DNA from: Steinernema hermaphroditum
Taxonomy: Eukaryota > Nematoda > Chromadorea > Rhabditida > Steinernematidae
Direction: 5' to 3'
DNA: 64,000 nucleotides
Assembly (NCBI GenBank): GCA_030435675.1
Contig: CM059623.1
Coordinates: forward strand, 6,412,012 to 6,476,011
Part shown: piece by piece, positions 57,088 to 64,000 of the stretch
Layout of the letters: every line of letters begins with the position of its first letter
Position numbering within the stretch: the first letter of the stretch is position 1
Position numbers and translations under genes: made by a program
Notes under the pieces: model-generated
What the model was told of the DNA's origin: nothing
Databases searched by the model: none
What the model saw: the letters and a program-made list of their open reading frames with translations, nothing else

Positions 57088-57732
57088 TTATGCAAGTGAA
57101 GTGCCTTTCGGAGGGAAAATTCTATTGTTTGAGGGCGACTTCAGGCAAGTTCTTCCAGTAAAAAGGTACGCTACACGTGATGAGTCAGTAAGATTTTGCT
57201 TAAAAAGTTCTGAGCTTTGGTCAGAATTCACGATTCACACGCTCACCAGGAACATGAGAGTTCGTGAAGATCAGTAAGATTTCAAGAAGTGGTTGGTTCA
57301 GTTAGGAAACGATGAACTCCCTCATTTCGAGGAAGGATGTATCGAAATTCCGCGGGAATACGTAGCAAAAGACAGTTTGGTCTCCGAAGTCGAAAGGGCA
57401 GCACAGACTGTCATTATGACTAGAAATGTGGTGTATACAGAGGTCCTTGAAGGATAAAACAACAGATCAGCAAAGTTTTAGTTTGTCAGGTCTTCCTCGG
57501 GCGTCTTCTGCAAGAAATAGGACTACAAAGAAGATTAACTGCAGTGATGTCATCTATTCAAGTTTGTTTGAATTTTCTATGTGCATAAACCTCATGTGTA
57601 TCATTGCGAAATGCGAATTGTTTTGACTGTCTCAGGGCATATGGGACAGAGTCAGGGCAGCTGTCTGAAATTGACTTGCAAGGAGCAAAATGGCATGCAT
57701 ATGACAGCGGCCGTAGGCCGCCGGACCTGCTA
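57088..57732 (+). mobile_element. Helitron relic: Pif1-like helicase piece and 3' hairpin
   Basis: Around 57100-57400 the + strand gives decayed Pif1-type helicase: KILLFEGDFRQVLPV (motif II/III region of Helitron helicases), IHTLTRNMRV and a downstream block ELPHFEEGCIEIPREY, with in-frame stops (for example after VREDQ). At 57706-57732, gcggcc-gta-ggccgc forms a GC hairpin, followed about 10 nt later by CTAG then T, the classic Helitron 3' end. The rolling-circle nuclease is absent. Confidence 0.8.
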
Positions 57733-57769
57733 GTATCGTAACTACGCCGCACTTACTCAATTTACCCGT

Positions 57770-58430
57770 TCATTCGCCTGTCCTCCAACATATGCGATTT
57801 CGAAGTAGTGACCGTGGATAAGGAATCGATTTTTCGGTGGTTGGATGAGCGTGGAAAATGTTCTCAAGTGTACGAATGTAATCTTCGCGGAGGATTTCCT
57901 GAAAGAATCGTGATTTGTGTCCGGTTACGGATTGTACCGTAATCTTCTCAGTGCTTGCGGAGTAGACCCAGCTGTCGACTGTGCAATCGCCTTCTTTGGG
58001 TACAATTTGATCGCGACTTTCATTTTTCTTTTTGATTGTGGCATTCCCAAAGAGAAGCACTATGTGCTTCGCAAAGTTCGGCCCAAAAAATTCACCCACA
58101 AACCTTCTAGCGAAATCTTCGTTGTCTGGGATTTAGAAAGCTGCATGCTTTTCCAGTGCACTCTGAAAAACTTGGCTTACGAGCGTCGCGCTGTCCAGGT
58201 ACCGTTGCGAAATTGTAGAGCGCATCGAAGATGCTCGTGCGCCGTCGAAACAGAAGCACTTCGTCGTCGGCCACTTCGAATCCATCCTCGACGACGTCCC
58301 AGCGCGCATCGCACATTTTGTAGTCCGTTGGTCGCATACAACACAGATTCCGGAGTTGGTTGACGATGGTGGACTTGCCCACAAAATCCGTTCACACCAT
58401 CAGAAATCGGTTAGTCTCCATGTCACTCTG
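57770..58430 (-). pseudogene. decayed G-protein alpha copy
   Basis: The leftward frame reads NRFLMV-stop-TDFVGKSTIVNQLRNLC, a G-alpha P-loop (GxxxxGKST) whose first Gly codon GGA appears as TGA. It continues with DARWDVVEDGFEVADD and ALYNFAT; a 40-nt intron (gtacct...tttttcag) then leads to SALEKHAAF, a TAA, and IPDNEDFARRFVGEFFGPNF in the same frame, running on to a stop at 57770. Two nonsense codons and the absence of switch, NKxD and TCAT regions mark a relic. It lies 0.34 kb downstream of, and on the same strand as, a divergent G-alpha gene, so it is probably a tandem duplicate. Confidence 0.65.
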
Positions 58431-58772
58431 GAATTTGCCCTATTTATTGTCTTTCACTTCGTAAATTCTACAATTCAAAATAAGACCGAACAACGATTTG
58501 CCAACCTTAGGAGACACATTTCGAAAGCATGTGCTTCGACATTCGCCGCAGAAAGCGTTCCCAATCGTACACAAGAGGCGAATTCTTATCAACTAAATCG
58601 ATAGCCCTATTTATTGTCTTCTACGTCGTAAATTCTTTAGAATTGCGAGAGGGCAAATACCACATTTTTTCATATGGTTGATGCGTTTTCTTCGTTGTAT
58701 TCCTTTCCAGATTGCAACTCTGGATGCTGCTGATGTGGAAGGAAGAAACCCGTGCCACAAGAAGGAACATTT
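58430..58772. other. spacer with a short direct duplication
   Basis: ccctatttattgtctt plus about 15 more shared bases occurs at about 58438-58468 and again at 58602-58632. This suggests a small local duplication in 3' flank sequence. Nothing else is recognised. Confidence 0.45.
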
Positions 58773-60775
58773 CTAGAAGAGCGCCGACTCCGAAAGAGAG
58801 TCCGAGATGATCTGGTCCTTGACAGCGGCTAGAAGTCCGTCGAGAATTTGCTCGTCAGAAGTGGACGTGAATCTGTGGTAAACGTTCTTATCGAAGCGCG
58901 CGGCGGCGGAGATCCGTTCGGAGAACCGCGAGGCGTAGGCCGTGAGGAAGTGATCGATCTTCATGTTCTTCTCGTGTTCAGCTTTCTTCCCCAGGAGAGT
59001 AGCACACGTCTCGCGGAAGATGGGATTTTGATGAAGTTTCGCTTCAAGGCGATGTTTGTTCGTGAAGTAGATAAGGAGAGAGCAACTTCGTTGGAGACGA
59101 GTACTCTTTAGGCAGCGCTACAAGAGTACAGTAGAACAGATCAGACACAGGGCGGTTACACTGAAATGGGCGAGGGTAAGGTCGAAGTGGGACGCAGAGG
59201 GAGAGGAGAGGAGTGGAAGTGCGACGTCGAAGAGCGATGCTGCGTAGAGAACGTGGATGCGCGAATTCCGAACGGCGGAGTTCGCTTTGATCCACGAGTC
59301 GATGGCGCCGGGAAGGTCGTCCTGGAAGTAAGTGACTCTACTTCGTCAGAGGAGTGATAACTCACCACGTCGACGCTGTCGATTACGGTAATCTGGAAAC
59401 GATGGTCGCGGATCTTGAAGAAAAAAGCACAGTTCCCTTCTATTTCAAGATTCGACTCGGCGACATCGCCCCATGTTACGTCTTTCGAGTCGTCGAAGAT
59501 CTTCTGAAAGGTACAGTACCACAGGGGATGGAGAAGGGGCCTTACCGTAATACCGACCTCGGTCAAGAAGCGTGTGCCTCCGTCCAATGACCACCGGTGT
59601 TCGTTTTGAGTCAGCACTTCTCGGAACTGCAAAGGACTTGCACTACCTTAATCCCTACACACCACGTACGTTAGGATCATGCACGACTGCGGCGAGTCGG
59701 CTTCTGGTCGCGCGGAGGTCAATGGTTTCCGCGTCGTCGTCGGAAGCTTCGAGGAGTTCAGCAGCGATTTTGGAGACTTTCGAAGACGAGAAGGGAATCT
59801 GGTGACGAGAGATGTGCTGAAAAAGGCGGTGCGTGTGGTGTGGAGGGCACAGACCCCTAGGATTCTAAGAGCCGACCGAAGGATGCCAAGCCTGAGTGAA
59901 ACGAGGGCGTCACGAGGGAATGAGATGGACTGCGGCGTCCAGAGGGCGTCGCAGCGCTGGAACTTCGAAGGGAATCGCTCGCAGAGGGAGAGCATCTGCC
60001 GCAGAAGGGACCACTTGGCGCTCGACTCCGCACCGACGAGGAGGAAGCGATTCACTGGTGGCTTCTGCAAAGGATAGGAGGATAGGAAGTCTTCTGGAGA
60101 CTAGGGACCCCTAAGACACTTACTTTACGCCTGCGCACACCCGTATCCGGTCTCGTTCTCTGAATGGCGCCCGGGTTTTGCAGAACCCCCAGAACTTCCC
60201 TAACGGACACTTCCAGTGAGAGCACATACTTGAGCTGGCGACAAGGGACGTTTAGACAGAGTCTACAGAACTGTGGGGAGAGCTGGGAGGCCGGGACAAA
60301 GGGGTCCGATGAGGTGTCACTGGACAAAGGCGCAAAAAAGGGATTGTTTGTGGAGAGGAGCGAGGCACCGAGTCGAAAACTCAGAAACTATGATAGTATA
60401 CTCAGGAAAAAGAAGCTTCTGTGGCATCAAAAGTATGCGTGCACTCTTATGGAAAGTTGACTATTTGGCGTAGACCCCTTAAAACGACAGTTCGAAAGCA
60501 CTCACATTCGGTGGAGGCGGCGCTCTTGTCTTCCGGAAGGCGGCGCCTCCCGACGTCCTCCTCCCTAGAGCTGTCTTCAGGAGGGACCTTCTGGAGCCGA
60601 CGGGCGTCTTCTTGGGCGCCTCCACCGCCGCGGAGACGACCTCCCCCGAGGCGCCATCGTAGCTCTTCTGCAGAATCACCTTCTTCTGCGCCTCCAGCGC
60701 CCCAAGGCGTCGCTCGAAGTCGTCCATCCGTGCGCGAATTCTCTCCAGTTCCGCCAGAATCACCTCCGATGACAT
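58773..60775 (-). CDS. divergent G-protein alpha subunit with degenerate GTP-binding motifs (8 exons)
   Basis: Core exons, leftward: 60064-59855, 59816-59670, 59626-59546, 59503-59366, 59321-59160 and 59117-58773 (360 aa). Two upstream exons (60775-60506 and 60234-60124) join in frame and would add a 127-residue N-terminus with a coiled coil (ELERIRARMDDFERRLG); they are less certain. G-alpha landmarks in order: P-loop position RFLLVGAESSAKWSLLRQM (GKS replaced by AKW); helical-domain RLAAVVHDPN; switch II position FQITVIDSVDV (DVGGQ lost); LLIYFTNKHRLEAKL (NKxD is NKHR, the Asp lost); VYHRFTSTSDEQILDGLLAA (TCAT is TSTS); C-terminal helix KDQIISDSLSESALF. GTP binding is thus unlikely, but the fold and receptor-contacting C-terminus are kept. 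Frame is open in all exons. Confidence 0.72.
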
Positions 60776-61336
60776 CGCTGCGAAGGGAACACAGAGCGTC
60801 GGCGACGGCGTCGTCTCCTTATCGGATCGATCGGCCGCCAGCCGAATGACTCACCTGGCAGGAAGTGGACGGTCGCCTCTGGCGCCAGAAGGTCCTTCCA
60901 AAAGACTCGTTGGCCGACTACCCTGAAAGGTTCCACTGATTCAGAGTTGGAAATGTCTCCCACCGATCAGAGTCCTCGAGGTTCTGAAGGAATTACGCCG
61001 AATCTGGATTCTAGAGGATTCAGTCCTAGAGAAGGCGCCTTTGAAAGCTCTGACCGCGCCTCTGGCGCTTCCCGCCCTAAGAAGCTCTTCTACGTCACCG
61101 CTGACGTCGTCTCTTATCGCTGTGACATCTTCTTCTCGTGATTTTCGTTTATTAATCGCCATTTTGAAATAAAACATTTGTGTAAAACGGGAGGGAAGAA
61201 GAGAGATCTCGCCAGACGATGTGGGTGGTCGCGGCTAGAGGACGAAAGAGATACTGTAGTTTGTAGTATACTGTACAATCTCTTTATGTGCGAATACAGT
61301 AGAAAAGGGGAAATAAATACGCGGGTCCCACCGCGC
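60776..61336. other. spacer between G-alpha-like and Hox genes
   Basis: Minus-strand frames at 60840-60963 (EPFRVVGQRVFWKDLLAPEA) and 60990-61162 (AINKRKSREEDVTAIRDD) look protein-like. The first can splice (gtgagt to cgcag) into the coiled-coil exon at 60775. They may be 5' exons of the G-alpha-like gene or a separate small gene; I could not build a clean start. Confidence 0.35.
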
Positions 61337-64000
61337 TCAGGGAGGACCCATCGGCTCATCGGCACCCGACTCGTCGCCGCTGTCGTTGGCGCCGACGCCG
61401 TCGCCTTTGCTCTCCTTCTTGTGCTTCATTCGGCGATTTTGGAACCAGATCTTCACCTGAAACGAAAAAGTACGGTCATTTGGCGTTTCTTCCTGCACAA
61501 AAAGGGGTACGGTAGCTTTTGATACGATCTGGAAGAAACTCCGAGGTGAAAGGGCCAGAAGTACGGTGGAAAAGGGTCGTTGATCCCAACCACCGTCTTC
61601 CATCTACTCTTTGCACTGTGATACGATGGAAGAGATCCTGGCATCCAGCAGAACATAAGACGTTCTCAAAGTATTTTACAAAACTACCATAATCTTATAG
61701 ATTTTAACAGTTTTCGTGAAAATTAGAGGTTCCGGATACAAAGAAGTCATTCTTCGGGATTTCGCCAAAAAGCGCCAAAAAAGACCGCCAATTTCCTTAC
61801 ACAAAGCTGTTTAGACTAACTGTCTAGATATGCATGGAGAAAGCCGGGGTTTGCCATCACGACAACAGGGCTCGTCCTTCGAGCTCGCTTAAAATCAATA
61901 GGCAAAAGTCCTAAGCCAAGCCGGAGTTTGCCTAAGCCAAACCTGGATGTTAGGCATTGGCGATATTTTTTTGGCGGTCCCTTCTGCACACCATTCTTCG
62001 GACTCTCTGAATCTCTATTTTGAATGTTACCTTTTTCCAAAAGAACCGATATTTCATCTAGGACTCATTGGGATACAGTATCTCGGGATGATCACCTAGA
62101 AAATCGTGCATGGTCAACCGAAAATCCGGATTTCTTTCTCAGCGCCATTACATCCACTAGGGGCAGTGGACTCGACGTCATTGCTACGGTACTCTCGATT
62201 CCTTCAGATGAGAGCAAGCTACCGTACTGTCCCCTCTTTGTGTGCATGTGGTAATCCCGTGCTGTCGCAGTGGGTTACGGTACCTGGCGTTCGGTGAGCT
62301 GGAGGCTCTCGGAGATCTCCTGGCGGCGTTTCCTCGTCAGGTACTTGTTGTAGTGGAACTCCTTCTCGAGCTCGAGCGTCTGGTTCCTCGAGTAGGTCTG
62401 CCGGGTGCGCTTCGACTCGCCGCCCTTGCTCCCTGAAGGCGAAGAGTTTGGCGTGCGGTCGGAGGAGGGGCGGGTGTTTGTCGGGCGCCTTGTTCGCGCC
62501 CATAATTCACGCGGCGACTCGCCCCGGCGGCCCTTTGATCTCGCGCCGGCGAGTCAACATCGCGACGAAGACGAATGGCAACGGCCAAACAGCCGCGCGA
62601 CGCCACTTTTTGTCGCCACGATGCCTCCGAGGCTTCCAGGCAGCTGGAGGGCGCCTCGCCGGCGGAGGCGGCCATCAAGGTACAAGCGTTCGAAGGAAAT
62701 TGCCGAAGGAGAGGTCCTCGATGACTCCAAAAAGAAGAAGCCATGGATCCCCGCGGAGGCACCTTCCCGCCCGACTGTATCCCTATCTTCGCCGTCCGAT
62801 CTCCGCCACCCACGACGCGCGCTTTTTGTCTCCAACTTCGAATTCGCTTTGAAGTCCTCCGCCGCCGTCTCAGATCATCTTTTGACTTATGGACCTCCAA
62901 GGCGCGGACCACACACGGCGTCTCTCTATCGCCCTACCGTACCCCGCGCATGCAGGAAGTGTCACTCAAACGGCGTTTTTTTCAGCGTGCGCGGGAGCGA
63001 ACGGGCGAATTGCTAATAATGCGCGAATCGCATAAATCACTCACAGGGCGAAAAAGCGAAATTTGAATATCTCGGGCTAATGGCACCGGGAGGGGAACAG
63101 GTCCCGGAGCGACAGCAGAGGGGAGAGGAGAGGGTGTATGTCTGGGAGGGGGAGACCCCTGGATGAATCACAAAAACGTTTCTCTCTCTGGGGAACTAGT
63201 TTCGTTCTTTGTTCGATCTCTTCTTCCAGAAGATTTTGATCCACTACTGTAGGCGAAGATAGCGCTCCTAAGGAGAAGAGTCGCCAAGCGAGGAAAAACG
63301 AGAAAATTGAAGAATGTCACACAGATCACCTATGGACGGGCCAGGGAGCGCCTCAGAGTTGGTGTTCCCTCCCCGAACGTCCCCCAGAGTGCCTGAAGAA
63401 GGTGTGCACCACATCTGCATCGGCGATCTCGAACTTCTTTTAATGGCCCATAAAACGACTCTTCGCGCAATCGCGCGCTCCCATAACGGGATTAGGGTTG
63501 CGCAACGCACGGGGAGACCGTAAAAGTAGTTTTCCGTTTTTGTAATCGCGAGTTCATCGCCTAACAGGCGTCGCGCAATGATCGATGTGGCGAGAAGGCC
63601 CCTAAAACTGTTCTGTTTGCGTTTCGGGGACCAATTGCCGGCGGCAAGGCCACAAAAGAGAAGATTGATTCGCCGCCGAGGTGCCTCGGCCCTCGGCTGT
63701 CCCGGCCTGGGCGCCTGCACCTTTAATAGCCGAGACGGTTAGGGGCTACAGTACCCAATCGCCGGGTGACAAACGACCAATTATGCAAATGGACAGGGGA
63801 CGAGCAGACGACGCGCAGATGGACCCGCGGGGTACGGTAGCAGCAGGGGATTAGAGGAGCTCACCGGTCATCTTCATCCACGGGAAGACGGGCTGACTGC
63901 CGGCGGCCAACTGCGCGGAACGGTCGCCGGCGGCGCTCGGAAGCGCCGAGAAGTGCGACGTCGACGGTGGCTGCAGCGCCGCGTTGTAGCCGGAGAACCT
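61337..64000 (-). CDS. mab-5: Hox protein, mab-5 type (partial: last three exons)
   Basis: Homeodomain transcription factor for posterior patterning and cell migration in worms. Exons, leftward, are >64000-63865, 62432-62284 and 61456-61337; the 5' part is beyond the window. The first exon has the Hox hexapeptide (PVFPWMKM) that contacts PBC partners. The homeodomain starts after [18 protein letters not shown] and continues [29 protein letters not shown], then, across an intron in helix 3, [15 protein letters not shown]. The N-terminal arm [10 protein letters not shown] and Gln50 fit MAB-5/Antp rather than LIN-39 (RTAYTR). The tail is acidic ([11 protein letters not shown]). Introns are 1.43 kb and 0.83 kb, long for this genome, and may hold regulatory sites. 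Confidence 0.93.
61830..61960. repeat. dispersed repeat copy in a mab-5 intron
   Basis: gccggggtttgcc, gagctcgcttaaaatcaatagg, cctaagccaagccgg and aacctggatgttaggc match the copies inside the elements at 5.4-5.6 kb and 56.16-56.31 kb. Inverted ends were not found here. Confidence 0.65.

Noticed and set aside
60479..60775. Independent 98-aa coiled-coil gene
   Set aside because: A gtgagt donor before the stop and in-frame downstream exons make it more likely a 5' exon of the G-alpha-like gene, though this is not proven.

Overview
The window reads as a piece of a nematode chromosome, probably a rhabditid relative of Caenorhabditis. The evidence is: very short introns (mostly 38-48 nt) with TTTCAG/TTCCAG acceptors; a mab-5-type Hox gene; kinesin-II klp-20, ppk-2 and apb-1 type genes; PAT/DIRS, RTE, maT and MULE transposons; and about ten genes with a splice-acceptor sequence just upstream of the start codon, as expected for spliced-leader trans-splicing. 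The species cannot be named from this window.

Left and centre (about 2.7-41 kb): a dense run of ordinary genes. In order: an N-myristoylation-type globin (+); a divergent pair of collagens, one of 328 aa (-) and one of 108 aa (+); a 1 kb foldback element; a LENG8/SAC3-family mRNA factor (+); a two-KH poly(rC)-binding protein (-); 3.4 kb with no gene seen; adenylosuccinate lyase (-); a new-looking protein with two Psq-type HTH domains (-); PSMD5 then DHFR (+, spacing like an operon); PIP4K2 (+); the KIF3A-type kinesin-II motor (+); a GH18 chitinase-like protein (-); exosome subunit EXOSC8/RRP43 (+); an AP-1/2 beta adaptin that lacks its appendage (+); a small membrane protein (-); a second foldback; Pol I subunit A49/POLR1E (+); ASCC1 (-); RPA2 (-). 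I reconstructed the exons by hand from GT-AG (one GC-AG) boundaries, and reading frame is kept throughout in each model.

Right-centre (about 41-58 kb): a transposon graveyard. It holds a foldback with an insertion in one arm; an eEF1B pseudogene with a maT transposon in an intron; a broken PAT/DIRS retrotransposon (reverse transcriptase and tyrosine recombinase) interrupted by another transposase fragment; a tandem repeat; a 5'-truncated RTE element; an intron-bearing MULE transposase gene; a maT DD37D element with an open transposase frame but no left end; a hairpin MITE; a 1.18 kb element with perfect 66-bp inverted termini carrying an OTU-type cysteine protease; a Ginger-like integrase gene; a foldback made of 16-bp repeats; and a Helitron helicase relic with its 3' hairpin.

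Right end (57.7-64 kb): a decayed G-alpha copy; a divergent G-alpha-like gene whose P-loop, switch II and NKxD motifs have lost key GTP-binding residues; and the last three exons of a mab-5-type Hox gene that runs off the right edge.

The most unusual items are the degenerate G-alpha with its dead but P-loop-intact neighbour, the OTU protease inside a small inverted-repeat element, the double-Psq zinc protein and the appendage-less beta adaptin.
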